From Pedobacter sp. L105 (GTDB lineage Bacteria > Bacteroidota > Bacteroidia > Sphingobacteriales > Sphingobacteriaceae): 64,000 nucleotides of DNA. The notes beneath the pieces are model-generated. The model had not been told where the DNA came from. It searched no databases and saw only the letters and a list, made by a program, of their open reading frames with translations. This document shows, piece after piece, positions 43,001 to 51,650 of this stretch. The first letter of the stretch is position 1. Each line of letters begins with the position of its first letter. The position numbers were made by a program, and so were the translations under genes. The stretch spans positions 1 to 64,000 of the forward strand of contig NZ_LMUP01000010.1 of NCBI RefSeq assembly GCF_009765875.1. Reading direction: 5' to 3'.

Positions 43001-44560
43001 GCTACAGAAGGCGTAGGTTTGATTTCTCCTCCTCCTCATCATGATATCTATTCGATCGAAGATTTGGCACAGCTGATATTTGACCTGAAAAATGCTAACA
43101 GGGCAGCAAGGATTAATGTGAAACTTGTGTCTAAAGCAGGAGTGGGTACCATTGCAGCGGGTGTGGCGAAAGCGCATGCCGATGTGATCCTGGTATCTGG
43201 TTTTGACGGTGGTACGGGTGCTTCTCCGCTTACATCTATTCAGCATGCAGGTTTGCCATGGGAATTAGGATTGGCTGAAGCACATCAAACCTTAGTAAGA
43301 AACCGCTTAAGAAGCAGGGTTGTCCTGCAAACAGATGGTCAGCTGAAAACAGGAAGAGATATTGCTATCGCTACCTTATTGGGTGCAGAAGAATGGGGTG
43401 TGGCTACAGCTGCATTGGTTACTGCGGGATGTATCATGATGAGAAAATGTCATTTGAATACTTGTCCGGTTGGTGTTGCTACCCAGGATCCTGACCTGAG
43501 AAAGTTATTTACCGGTGATCCGGACCATGTAGTAAACCTTTTCCATTTCCTGGCTGAGGAATTACGTGAAACGATGGCAGAACTTGGATACAGAACGATA
43601 GAAGAAATGGTTGGACAGGCAGGATCGCTGAAAATGCGTGAAACTGATGCGGCCGACTGGAAGCTGAAAAACCTTGATTTCTCTGCCATCCTGTATAAAG
43701 CGCCTGATAATGGATTAAGCTTGTACAATACAGAGAAACAGGATCACGGAATTGAACATGTACTGGATCATGAACTGATTAAAACAGCTCAGCCTGCTTT
43801 GTTAAACAAAGAGATCGTCTTCAAAGAGTTTGAAGTGAAAAATACCGACCGTGCTATTGGTACCATGCTGTCTAACGAACTGTCTAAAGTATACGGAGGT
43901 GCAGGTTTGCCTGCTGATACGATCAACTTTAAATTCCACGGTTCTGCGGGACAAAGTTTTGGTGCTTTTGCAGCAAGAGGTATTTCCCTGGAACTGGAAG
44001 GTGAAGGAAATGATTACGTAGGTAAAGGCCTTTCCGGAGCGCGCATTTCAATCTATCCTTTCCGCGAAGTGACTTATGTTCCTGAACAGAATATCCTGAT
44101 CGGTAATGTTGCCTTATATGGTGCCACTTCCGGTGAGTTGTATGTGAGAGGATTAGCAGGTGAGCGTTTCGCCGTGAGGAACTCTGGTGCAACAGCAGTA
44201 GTGGAAGGTTTGGGCGACCATGGTTGTGAATACATGACCGGTGGTGAAGTACTGGTGCTGGGAGATACAGGTAGCAATTTCGCTGCTGGTATGAGCGGTG
44301 GAGTAGCCTGGATTTATAACGTGAACGGAGATTTCGCCAGCAAATGTAACAAGGAAATGGTAGATCTTGATCCGCTGAGTGAAGATGATGATGCACGTAT
44401 CCAGAACTTGCTGACTAAACATATCCAGTTAACCAAGAGCAAGCTGGCTGAGTTTATCTTAAGCGATTGGGCAGCACAGTCCTTACATTTCATCAAAGTA
44501 TTCCCTAAAGAATACAAAGCAGTTTTATTAAAAAGAAGCACTAAAGTTAAAACATCATAA
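40049..44560 (+). CDS. gltB: glutamate synthase large subunit
   Basis: The 1503-residue protein has the full GltB layout. A short propeptide ends before Cys20 (EHDACGIGF), the glutaminase nucleophile; the ATG at 40049 gives this 19-residue propeptide, shorter than the frame beginning at 40016. It is followed by the class-II amidotransferase domain, the central domain, the FMN synthase domain (GGKSNTGEGGED; GVGTIAAGVAKAHADVILVSGFDGG), the 3Fe-4S cluster Cys set AGCIMMRKCHLNTCP, and the C-terminal GXGXG helix domain. It makes glutamate from 2-oxoglutarate and glutamine in ammonium assimilation, with gltD immediately downstream. Confidence 0.96.
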   Translation: MEQIEENQGLYNSSFEHDACGIGFVAHVKGRKSQQIISDAITILENLDHRGAVGAEINTGDGAGIMIQVPHEFLYDECLKIGFSLNQSGDYGVGMLFLPKDVRQREECREIIYRVAEKLNLEVLGFRKVNTDPTDIGNMALSVEPEMEQVFIARPTNIAAGADFERKLYVLKNYLTKTILNTVKGIKTDFYIASFSSRTIIYKGQLTSMQVRTYFTELSDKRVVSAFGLVHSRFATNTNPSWRLAQPFRYIAHNGEINTLQGNLNWFRASVRSFASTYFTAEELNMLLPFIDETQSDSGCLDNVVELLMHAGRSLPHVLMMLIPEAWDGNDDMDELKRAFYKYHATLMEPWDGPAAIAFTDGNIIGGTLDRNGLRPARYAITQDDRVIMASESGVLALDQSQIIEKGRLTPGKMFVVDMEEGRIISDVEIKTKVCSSRPYGDWINQYQIRLEELSDPRVVFTGLSQESIFKYQQVFGYSREDIDLILKPMAIEAKEPIGSMGTDIPLAVLSQKAQHLSSYFKQLFAQVTNPPIDPIREKVVMSLAGFMGNNGNLLEEDAMHCHCVGIKHPILTNLELEKVRSIDTGVFQSKTLQTYFRADGKPGSLAKGLERLCRYAVDAVEDGFQVIVLSDRALDSEHAAIPSLLAVSAVHHHLIRKGYRGAVGIVAEAGDVWEVHHFACLIGFGATAINPYLALETITGFDAESGIKQEKLIQNYIYAVNSGLLKIFSKMGISTLQSYHGAQIFEILGIHKSVVDNYFSGAVSRIGGLGLDEIAREALIKHGRMFGKNTRPDTILPTGGNYKWRRKGEQHLFNPQTIHLLQNSTRKNDFNTFKQYSKLVNEQTRQAYTIRGLFEFTYDRPSVPLQEVEPVENILKRFATGAMSFGSISHEAHSTLAIAMNRIGGKSNTGEGGEDELRYEKMANGDSMRSAIKQIASARFGVTSNYLTNADELQIKMAQGAKPGEGGQLPGHKVDEWIAKVRHATEGVGLISPPPHHDIYSIEDLAQLIFDLKNANRAARINVKLVSKAGVGTIAAGVAKAHADVILVSGFDGGTGASPLTSIQHAGLPWELGLAEAHQTLVRNRLRSRVVLQTDGQLKTGRDIAIATLLGAEEWGVATAALVTAGCIMMRKCHLNTCPVGVATQDPDLRKLFTGDPDHVVNLFHFLAEELRETMAELGYRTIEEMVGQAGSLKMRETDAADWKLKNLDFSAILYKAPDNGLSLYNTEKQDHGIEHVLDHELIKTAQPALLNKEIVFKEFEVKNTDRAIGTMLSNELSKVYGGAGLPADTINFKFHGSAGQSFGAFAARGISLELEGEGNDYVGKGLSGARISIYPFREVTYVPEQNILIGNVALYGATSGELYVRGLAGERFAVRNSGATAVVEGLGDHGCEYMTGGEVLVLGDTGSNFAAGMSGGVAWIYNVNGDFASKCNKEMVDLDPLSEDDDARIQNLLTKHIQLTKSKLAEFILSDWAAQSLHFIKVFPKEYKAVLLKRSTKVKTS

Positions 44561-44562
44561 TT

Positions 44563-46029
44563 GTGGGTAAAGTAACTGGATTTTTAGAGTTCGATAGAAC
44601 AGCTCCTGTAAAAGAAGATGCAAAATCACGTTTACAGCATTACAACGAGTTTGTTGTTGCGTTTGAGCAGGAGCAGGTTAAACAGGAAGGCGCACGCTGC
44701 ATGGATTGCGGCGTTCCATTTTGCCAGTCGGGTTGCCCGCTGGGAAATGTGATCCCTGAATTTAACGAAGCCGTATATAAAGGCGAGTGGGAACTGGCCT
44801 CCAGCATTTTGCTGAGCACCAATAACTTCCCTGAATTTACCGGCAGGATTTGTCCGGCCCCATGTGAGTCGGCCTGTGTATTGGGTATCAACAAATCTCC
44901 TGTATCTATTGAGGAGATCGAAAAGCACATCATTGAAATTGCCTTTGCAAAAGGATATATCAAAGCAGAACCCCCAATGATCCGTACCGGTAAAAAGGTA
45001 GCGGTAATTGGTTCAGGTCCGGCAGGATTAGCCGCTGCTGCCCAGCTGAATAAAGCAGGACACGAGGTAACGGTTTTTGAGCGCGACGATACACCCGGAG
45101 GATTATTAAACTACGGTATCCCTGATTTTAAACTGCAGAAAGATGTAGTTGCCAGAAGGATCAGCCTGATGGAAAAAGAAGGAATTGAGTTTAAATGTAA
45201 CTCCAATGTTGGTGTTAACGTAGAACTGAATACTTTACTGAGAGACTTCCAGTCGATCGTTCTGGCAGGCGGATCTACTATTCCGCGTGATTTGAACGTA
45301 ACGGGCAGAGCAGCTAAAGGAGTTCATTACGCAATGGATTTCCTGAAACAATCCAACAAAAGGGTTGCTAAGATCAGCTTTGAGCAGGAAGACATCCTGG
45401 CTACAGGAAAAGACGTGATCGTGATTGGTGGTGGTGATACAGGATCTGACTGTATCGGTACATCTAACCGTCAGGGTGCACGTTCTGTAACCCAGTTTGA
45501 AATCATGCCGATGCCTGCACAGTCGCGTACCAGCAATATGCCATGGCCTACCTATCCAATGTTACTGAAAGTAACTTCTTCTCATGAAGAAGGCGCCAAC
45601 AGGGCCTGGGGTGTAAATACCAAGGAATATATTGCCGATGAAAACGGAAACCTGAAATCACTGAAAGTAGTGGATGTAAAATGGGAAATTGACGGCAGTG
45701 GCCGACCATTGAACTTCGTAGAAATCGCCGGTACCGAACGTGAATTACCTTGCCAGCTGGTGTTATTGGCAATGGGTTTCTTACATCCGCAAAAAGAAGG
45801 CCTGATTGAAAAATTAGGTGTAGAACTGGATGCCAGAGGAAACGTAAAAGCCGAAGAAGGTAAATATCAAACCAACATTGCAAAGATCTTTGCTGCTGGT
45901 GATATGAGAAGGGGTCAATCATTAGTGGTATGGGCAATCTCTGAAGGCCGTGAGGCAGCCAGGAAAGTCGACGAGTACCTGATGGGATCAAGTAAGTTGT
46001 CTACCAAAGACGGTATCCCTTACGCATAA
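44563..46029 (+). CDS. gltD: glutamate synthase small subunit
   Basis: The 488-residue protein starts with GTG 2 bp after gltB. The N-terminal iron-sulfur region has CMDCGVPFCQSGCPLGN and CPAPCESACVLG. The FAD site is GSGPAGLAAAAQLNKAG (about 147-163) and the NADPH site GGGDTGSDC. It passes electrons from NADPH through FAD and 4Fe-4S clusters to the large subunit. Operon gltBD, followed by a strong terminator. Confidence 0.96.
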   Translation: MGKVTGFLEFDRTAPVKEDAKSRLQHYNEFVVAFEQEQVKQEGARCMDCGVPFCQSGCPLGNVIPEFNEAVYKGEWELASSILLSTNNFPEFTGRICPAPCESACVLGINKSPVSIEEIEKHIIEIAFAKGYIKAEPPMIRTGKKVAVIGSGPAGLAAAAQLNKAGHEVTVFERDDTPGGLLNYGIPDFKLQKDVVARRISLMEKEGIEFKCNSNVGVNVELNTLLRDFQSIVLAGGSTIPRDLNVTGRAAKGVHYAMDFLKQSNKRVAKISFEQEDILATGKDVIVIGGGDTGSDCIGTSNRQGARSVTQFEIMPMPAQSRTSNMPWPTYPMLLKVTSSHEEGANRAWGVNTKEYIADENGNLKSLKVVDVKWEIDGSGRPLNFVEIAGTERELPCQLVLLAMGFLHPQKEGLIEKLGVELDARGNVKAEEGKYQTNIAKIFAAGDMRRGQSLVVWAISEGREAARKVDEYLMGSSKLSTKDGIPYA

Positions 46030-46066
46030 AAAGAACTATAACAACAAAACATAGTTAACACTAACC

Positions 46067-46099
46067 AAAAAGCACCGGGAGTCTCCTGGTGCTTTTTTT
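46067..46099. terminator. gltBD terminator
   Basis: AAAAAGCACCGGGA pairs with TCCTGGTGCTTTTT (one mismatch) followed by Ts, 38 bp after the gltD stop. Confidence 0.9.
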
Positions 46100-46118
46100 A
46101 TTAACGGTAATGGTAAAC

Positions 46119-46289
46119 TCAGGGCAGTAATGGTTCCTGCTCCAAAGTTTCTGTTTTACCAGCATTTCTTGTTTTACTTTTGAATTTGTTTTTGTTCATG
46201 TAATTGAACTCTTTCAAAGTTAACACGATAAACACAGCAAATGAAATTCCTACTAACGCGGTGTAGGCTATTAAGTCTAGATTTTCCAT
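46119..46289 (-). CDS. small single-span membrane protein (56 aa)
   Basis: The minus-strand frame encodes MENLDLIAYTALVGISFAVF, an adjoining IVLTL and then a basic tail (NKNKFKSKTRNAGK): one transmembrane helix with a cytoplasmic basic end. It begins 1 bp after the stop of the preceding small gene, so they look like an operon. The family is not recognised; the composition is typical of genuine small membrane proteins. Confidence 0.5.
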   Translation of the reverse strand: MENLDLIAYTALVGISFAVFIVLTLKEFNYMNKNKFKSKTRNAGKTETLEQEPLLP

Positions 46290-46290
46290 G

Positions 46291-46470
46291 TTACTGTTGT
46301 TTTTTCTGATTAATATAAACGAGCAGCATAATCATGGTGGGTGGCCATAAGCCGATAAAGATGGCCCGGTCGTGCTCTTTAAGAACGATGTAATAATATT
46401 CGGAAATGAATATGATCACAATGGACAGAATCAGAATGACTAATTCTGATATTTTGAATTTGTTAAACAT
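46291..46470 (-). CDS. small membrane protein with two hydrophobic segments (59 aa)
   Basis: The minus-strand frame encodes MFNKFKISELVILILSIVII and then FISEYYYIVLKEHD, with a second hydrophobic segment (AIFIGLWPPTMIMLLVYI) and a QKKQQ end. Two membrane spans separated by a short charged loop are predicted. The following 56-residue gene starts 1 bp later. Not recognised. Confidence 0.5.
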   Translation of the reverse strand: MFNKFKISELVILILSIVIIFISEYYYIVLKEHDRAIFIGLWPPTMIMLLVYINQKKQQ

Positions 46471-46827
46471 GTTGATTTGGTTAGACTTGCGTTACCAATT
46501 GTCCCTCTTTTAAGCCCCGGAAATTACTGTATAGCCCTGTCTATAAAAATTGCAGAGCTGTTCGTTTCTGATCTTAATTAATTCGCAATTGTGCGTCTAC
46601 AACTGAATAAAAGTGGATTTGTGTTAAAAAAACGAAGTATTACTGATAGTATTTATTACCTTAAGTTAATTGCAATATATCAGGAGTTATAGCGGATTTA
46701 ACAAGGGTAAAATCTTTAGTAAAGCATTAATCAACACCTAAACGATATGCCCTAAAAAAAAGAATTTGTTTAACCAATACTGGTTTTGGGGGATGTTCTG
46801 CTGAGCCATAAGAATTTGATCAGGTTG

Positions 46828-47070
46828 CCGTATGGATTTCATCGTTTGAATGTATAGATTTCATCATATGATTTACGCCATACAGTTCTACTCCATGCTG
46901 GCGACAATCCCGTATGAGTTTCATCGTTTGAATGTATAGATTTCATCATATGATTTCGCCATACAGTTTTGCTCCAAGCTGGAGATCATCCCTATGAGTT
47001 TAATTAGATGACTGTATTGGTTTCATCATATTAGTACCCATACATTCTGCCCAACGCTATTGATGATCTA
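46828..47070. repeat. three tandem 80-82-bp repeats
   Basis: Units start at 46828, 46910 and 46990. Each holds CCGTATG-x-x-TTTCATC, an ATGTATAGATTTCATC segment with the palindrome ATCATATGAT, and a CCATAC block. The third copy is diverged. The larger stretch 46471-47242 contains no gene, only this array and the hairpin that follows. Confidence 0.85.
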
Positions 47071-47071
47071 A

Positions 47072-47156
47072 AAAAAACAGGTGTGCTCTTTTGTTGCCTA
47101 GAAATTTTGCCCCTTCAGGCAAAGGTTTCAGCAATAAAAGAGCATACCTGTTTTTT
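47072..47156 (+). terminator. 26-bp hairpin, possible strong terminator or small RNA
   Basis: AAAAAACAGGTGTGCTCTTT (47072-47091, stem continuing to 47097) pairs with the segment 47131-47156 (GCAATAAAAGAGCATACCTG and Ts). The stem is 26 bp; its two non-Watson-Crick positions are G-U pairs only when transcribed from the plus strand. An inner TTTGCC/GGCAAA stem lies in the loop. Confidence 0.65.
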
Positions 47157-47242
47157 CAGCGAAGCAAGTATAAGTTAAGAGAATCCGGAATAAATTAAGA
47201 AGCAAGATAAGCCAAGTAAGATAGGCCAGAACCTCATCACTA

Positions 47243-47776
47243 TTAAGACAACCTCAACTTCGCATAAAAATCCCACAATACAATCCCTGCAGAAATTACA
47301 ATATTAAAAGAATGTTTCGTGCCAAACTGCGGAATCTCGATACAAGTATCAATCTCCGCCATGACCTCGTCGCTGACACCATTCACTTCATTTCCAAAGA
47401 TCAGCGCATATTTCTTTGCCTGATCTGGTATAAACTTATTTAGCATCACACTTTCATCAGCCTGCTCAATGGCAATGATCTCATATCCATCTTCACGAAG
47501 CTGTTTAACAGCATCCAATGTATCTTCGACATGTTCCCAGGTCACAGAAGCCGTAGCCCCAATGGCGGTTTTCTCGATCTCACGATGTGGAGGTTGTGCC
47601 GTAATCCCGCAAAGGATAATCTTTTCTATAGAAAAGCCATCTGCAGTTCTGAATGCCGAACCCACATTATTCATACTGCGTACATTATCCAAAACCACTA
47701 TAACAGGTAACTTCTCCTGTTCCTTAAACTCTTCAATACCTACGCGGTTTAAATCTGCTGTCTTTAATTTCTGCAT
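47243..47776 (-). CDS. TrmH/SpoU-family RNA 2'-O-methyltransferase
   Basis: The 177-residue SPOUT-fold enzyme has all three family motifs: VLDNVRSMNNVGSAFRTADGF (motif 1), ALIFGNEVNGVSDEVM (motif 2) and IEIPQFGTKHSFNIVISAGIVLW (motif 3). It transfers methyl from SAM to a ribose 2'-OH of tRNA or rRNA. The short length without an N-terminal substrate domain fits the TrmH or TrmL-like group. It lies 15 bp downstream of galK on the same strand, though the functions are unrelated. Confidence 0.88.
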   Translation of the reverse strand: MQKLKTADLNRVGIEEFKEQEKLPVIVVLDNVRSMNNVGSAFRTADGFSIEKIILCGITAQPPHREIEKTAIGATASVTWEHVEDTLDAVKQLREDGYEIIAIEQADESVMLNKFIPDQAKKYALIFGNEVNGVSDEVMAEIDTCIEIPQFGTKHSFNIVISAGIVLWDFYAKLRLS

Positions 47777-47791
47777 GGCGCAAAAATAGAA

Positions 47792-48943
47792 TTAAATTGC
47801 GGTTGCACCACTTCCAATTTCACTCACATATACTTCACAGGCATAACCAATCCTGTTGGTGTAATATTGTGTCAGTTTTTCACGGAAATCATCTACTGCA
47901 CTTTTTTTCACGATAGCAATAGCACAGCCACCAAAACCGGCACCGGTCATCCTTGCACCAGTTACTTCAGGATAGGCCGCACAAAATTCAACTACCGTAT
48001 CCAATTCAACGCCTGTTACCTCGTATAGTGATTTTAACGACTGATGAGAAGCATACATCAACCTGCCAAATTCTTCCAGGTTACCTTCGCCCAAAGCTTT
48101 AGCGGCCAGGATCACCCTGTCATTTTCCCGTACTACATGGGTAGCGCGTTTTAATACGGTATCATCCTTAATCACATGGCTATGCAGGGCAAACTTCTCT
48201 GCAGTCAGTTCACATAAATTATTAATCGTAATCTCCGTTTGCAGGGCTTTTAAAGCAGCCTGGCATTCAATCACACGTTCATTGTATTTGGACTCTGCGA
48301 GCTCTCTTGGTTTCTTCGTATTGATGATGGTCAGGTAATGATCGCCCAGGTCACAATCAACAATCTTGTATTCCAGTGTATCACAATTCAGTACAATGGC
48401 TTTGTCTTTTTCACCAAAAGCTACAGCAAACTGATCCATGATCCCGCTGTTTAAGCCAATGAAATCATTTTCTACTCTTTTTGCTATTTTAACGAGTTCC
48501 AGACGGTCGTAATCTAAACCCAGGAAATCGGTAATGGCAAAGGCGGTCACCACTTCAATGGAAGCCGATGAAGATAATCCCGATCCGATTGGGATATTTC
48601 CGTAATATAAAAGGTCGAATCCCTGCGGGATCACCGATTTTTTCTGCAGTTCATGAAAAACGCCTAAGGGATAATTGTACCATCCACTGCCATCTTTGGT
48701 ATAAGAGGGTGCCAGGTCGATAGCTTTATCTTCGGGGAAATTTACACTTTTAAAACGGATCACACCGTCATTATTAGGGGCAAGGCAAAGCCAGGTACCT
48801 AAAGTGATAGCGCATGGAAAAACCAGTCCGCCATTATAATCAATATGTTCGCCAATTAAATTTACGCGTCCGGGTGTAAAATAGGTTGCTGCAGGCTGCA
48901 GGCCATAAGTATCAAAGAATTTCTTGGCTAGTTCGGATTTCAT
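47792..48943 (-). CDS. galK: galactokinase
   Basis: The 383-residue GHMP kinase has the galactokinase signature PGRVNLIGEHIDYNGG (24-39), the phosphate loop PIGSGLSSSASIEV (GHMP motif), and the C-terminal MTGAGFGGCAIAIV. It phosphorylates galactose at C1 in the Leloir pathway. The galactose mutarotase gene is divergent 162 bp away. Confidence 0.95.
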   Translation of the reverse strand: MKSELAKKFFDTYGLQPAATYFTPGRVNLIGEHIDYNGGLVFPCAITLGTWLCLAPNNDGVIRFKSVNFPEDKAIDLAPSYTKDGSGWYNYPLGVFHELQKKSVIPQGFDLLYYGNIPIGSGLSSSASIEVVTAFAITDFLGLDYDRLELVKIAKRVENDFIGLNSGIMDQFAVAFGEKDKAIVLNCDTLEYKIVDCDLGDHYLTIINTKKPRELAESKYNERVIECQAALKALQTEITINNLCELTAEKFALHSHVIKDDTVLKRATHVVRENDRVILAAKALGEGNLEEFGRLMYASHQSLKSLYEVTGVELDTVVEFCAAYPEVTGARMTGAGFGGCAIAIVKKSAVDDFREKLTQYYTNRIGYACEVYVSEIGSGATAI

Positions 48944-49105
48944 CAGGTTATATTCGTTTGCTTAATATTGAGTTTATCTTGTTACTGAATTAATACTTTT
49001 TAAAACAATTTAGGATAATAATACATTTTTTAAGTTAAAATCAGTTGATAAGAGCAGGTCAGTTTAAAATTGGCTGTTATTATTTGTAGTATTGTTTAAG
49101 TATAA

Positions 49106-50146
49106 ATGCAGACCAATATACGTTTTATGAGAGAAAATCAAATTAGCACGGGAAAAATTATTGATGGAAAGGAAGTTTTCGCGGTGGAGCTAACCAATAC
49201 ACGCGGAAGTAAAGTAAAAATATATAACTACGGTGCAATCATCAGTGAATTTGTGATCACCAATGCCAAAGGTGAAAAACAGGATGTGATACTGGGCTTT
49301 GATGACTTCGACGGTTATATCAATGAAGATTACCTGGCCAATTATCCTTATCTCGGTGTGGTGGTAGGCCGGTACTCTAACCGCATCAAAGATGGTAAAT
49401 TCACTATTGACGGCAAAGAATACCAGATGACGAAAAACCTGCACGGCGGCGATACAGGCTTTGATAAAAAAGTATGGGATATCCTGCCTACGATAGACCC
49501 AAGTTTAACCTTACAATACATCAGTAAATCTGGTGAAGAAAACTTCCCTGGTACCCTTACTGTACAGCTTACCTTCAAATTATCAGACGAAGACGAACTG
49601 ATCCTGGATTATAAAGCAACTACGGATGAAGCTACAGCTATTAACCTGACGCACCATACTTACTTCAACCTGAATAAAGATGGCGGTAGTGTAGGTCAGC
49701 ATCATCACCGCATGCCCGCCAGTAATTACCTGGAGCAGGATACAGATTATGTAGTAACCGGAAAATTGATTCCTGTAGAAGGAACAATACACGATTTCCT
49801 GGGCGGTAAACTGATAGGGCAGAACTGGGATCCTGCAGAAGGTTACGACCAGAGTTATATCCTCGATAAAAAATATGGAGAATTTGGCATGGCTTCAGAA
49901 ACTACGGAACACACATCAGGATTAAAATTGGAAGTATTTACCACAGAACCGGTAGCTCACTTTTATACTTCTAAATACCTGGATGTGGCCAATGCAAAAG
50001 GCGGAAAGGATTACCATCCGTTTGATGCCTTTTGTGTAGAAACACAGCATTATCCGAATAGTATAAATATCCCTGAATTTCCGGCAACCGTATTGCTACC
50101 AGGCCAGACCTATCACCAGACTACGGTATTTAAGGTAAGTAAATAA
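49106..50146 (+). CDS. galM: aldose 1-epimerase (galactose mutarotase)
   Basis: The 346-residue enzyme has the GalM core: LHGGDTGFDKKVW (substrate His), LTHHTYFNLN (catalytic His) and FCVETQHYPNS (catalytic Glu near residue 312). It interconverts alpha- and beta-D-galactose and so feeds the divergent galactokinase. The ATG at 49106 gives a slightly longer N-terminus; the ATG at 49130 is an equally possible start. No signal peptide, so cytoplasmic. Confidence 0.92.
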   Translation: MQTNIRFMRENQISTGKIIDGKEVFAVELTNTRGSKVKIYNYGAIISEFVITNAKGEKQDVILGFDDFDGYINEDYLANYPYLGVVVGRYSNRIKDGKFTIDGKEYQMTKNLHGGDTGFDKKVWDILPTIDPSLTLQYISKSGEENFPGTLTVQLTFKLSDEDELILDYKATTDEATAINLTHHTYFNLNKDGGSVGQHHHRMPASNYLEQDTDYVVTGKLIPVEGTIHDFLGGKLIGQNWDPAEGYDQSYILDKKYGEFGMASETTEHTSGLKLEVFTTEPVAHFYTSKYLDVANAKGGKDYHPFDAFCVETQHYPNSINIPEFPATVLLPGQTYHQTTVFKVSK

Positions 50147-50297
50147 GAAATCTTTAAAGCGCTGTAACTGGTTCCTGGTTTAAACATAGAATTGTAAAAG
50201 TGGTTAAAACATATGGTTCTGCCATTGGTTATCAATTAATAGGGGATAACATAAACAATTATCTCTTATTACTTGTTTAAACTTGTAAATAGCAATC

Positions 50298-50870
50298 ATG
50301 GATAAATTAAAAATAATCAGCGCAACGGTAAGACCAGGAAGAAAAGGACCAATGATAGCAGAATGGATCACTGGCATTGCCAGACAATCAGGAAGTTTTG
50401 ACGTGGAACTCATAGATCTTGGCGAGTTAAAGCTGCCGCTGATGGATGAATCCAATCATCCTGCAATGAAAAAATATGAGCACGACCATACGAAAAAATG
50501 GAGTGCTAAAATTGAAGAAGCCGATGCTTTTATTTTTGTTACAGGGGAGTATGATTTTGGATATCCATCGCCGCTGAGAAACGCACTGGAATTTCTTTAT
50601 CAGGAATGGAACTACAAAGCTGCCGGTATTGTGAGTTACGGAGGTATTTCTGCAGGTACAAGGGCAGCAAATGCATTAAAAGCAGATTTATCTACTTTTA
50701 AAGTTGTTCCTTTGTATGAAATGGTTAACATTCCTTTTTTTACTGAACACATTACTGAAAATGACACTTTTGAACCTAATGAAACATCGGTAAAAGCTGC
50801 AGGTGCTTTGCTGAAAGAATTGGTACGCTGGACAAAAGGGTTAAAAACGATTAAAGCGGATAAAGGTTAA
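50298..50870 (+). CDS. NADPH-dependent FMN reductase
   Basis: The 190-residue flavodoxin-fold protein has an N-terminal phosphate loop ISATVRPGRKGPMIAEWI for FMN phosphate and the ring-binding segment FVTGEYDFGYPSPLRNALEFL near 75-95. YGGISAGTRAANALK is the later cofactor loop. It reduces FMN, quinones or similar compounds with NAD(P)H. Single gene; substrate uncertain. Confidence 0.88.
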   Translation: MDKLKIISATVRPGRKGPMIAEWITGIARQSGSFDVELIDLGELKLPLMDESNHPAMKKYEHDHTKKWSAKIEEADAFIFVTGEYDFGYPSPLRNALEFLYQEWNYKAAGIVSYGGISAGTRAANALKADLSTFKVVPLYEMVNIPFFTEHITENDTFEPNETSVKAAGALLKELVRWTKGLKTIKADKG

Positions 50871-51017
50871 GCTGGAAGAAAGCCCGACCATAGTTTTAGC
50901 GCAGAACAACAATATTGGCTAATCAGCGTATTTAACCAGGTTGATTAGCCAATAATACTGGTGGTGATTTGAAGCAATAACCTGAGCTTATTTAAAAATG
51001 AATTTAAAACACAAGCG

Positions 51018-51650
51018 ATGAAAGTAGATATATGGTCGGACGTAAGATGTCCATTTTGTTACATCGGTAAAAGGAAGTTCGAAATGGCACTGGAGCAATT
51101 CCATCATAAGGACCAGGTAGAAATAGAGTGGCACAGCTTTGAGCTGGATCCGGATGCAGAAACGAAACCGGAAATGAACAGTTATGATTATCTCGCACAG
51201 AAAAAAGGACAGACACGGGAGTGGGCGGTGCAGATGCATGAGCACATTACCGGAGTAGCTGCTGAAGTGGGGTTGGGTTTTAATTTTGACCACGCCATAG
51301 TAGCCAATTCATTCAATGCCCATCGGCTGATCCAGCTAGCTAAATTTAATGGTTTAGATAACGAAGTAGAAGAACAGCTTTTTATTGCCCATTTTACCAA
51401 TGGTCAGAATATTGATGATCATGCCGTATTGATGGAAGTTGGCGTTAAAGCCGGACTACAGAAAACAGCTATCGAAGAGATGCTGAACAGCTTTGAGTTT
51501 AGCAATGAAGTGCGTGCTGATGAGCATATTGCCCAGCAGATTGGCATCAGTGGCGTTCCTTTCTTCGTATTTGACCAGAAACTGGCCGTATCTGGTGCAC
51601 AGGCACCTGAAACATTTTTGGGCGCAATGGAACAAGCCTGGGGAAAATGA
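51018..51650 (+). CDS. DsbA-family oxidoreductase, FrnE-like
   Basis: The 210-residue protein has a thioredoxin fold with active site VDIWSDVRCPFCYIGKRKFE (CPFC near residue 12), a helical insertion, and cis-Pro GISGVPFFVFD near residue 178. No signal peptide, so it is cytoplasmic, as in FrnE/polyketide-type DsbA proteins. It probably acts as a disulfide isomerase or glutathione-linked oxidoreductase. The stop overlaps the next gene's ATG (ATGA). Confidence 0.9.
   Translation: MKVDIWSDVRCPFCYIGKRKFEMALEQFHHKDQVEIEWHSFELDPDAETKPEMNSYDYLAQKKGQTREWAVQMHEHITGVAAEVGLGFNFDHAIVANSFNAHRLIQLAKFNGLDNEVEEQLFIAHFTNGQNIDDHAVLMEVGVKAGLQKTAIEEMLNSFEFSNEVRADEHIAQQIGISGVPFFVFDQKLAVSGAQAPETFLGAMEQAWGK

Noticed and set aside
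42644..43246. 200-codon minus-strand frame inside gltB
   Set aside because: Antisense shadow of the gltB coding sequence, rich in Cys, His and Arg and without family features.
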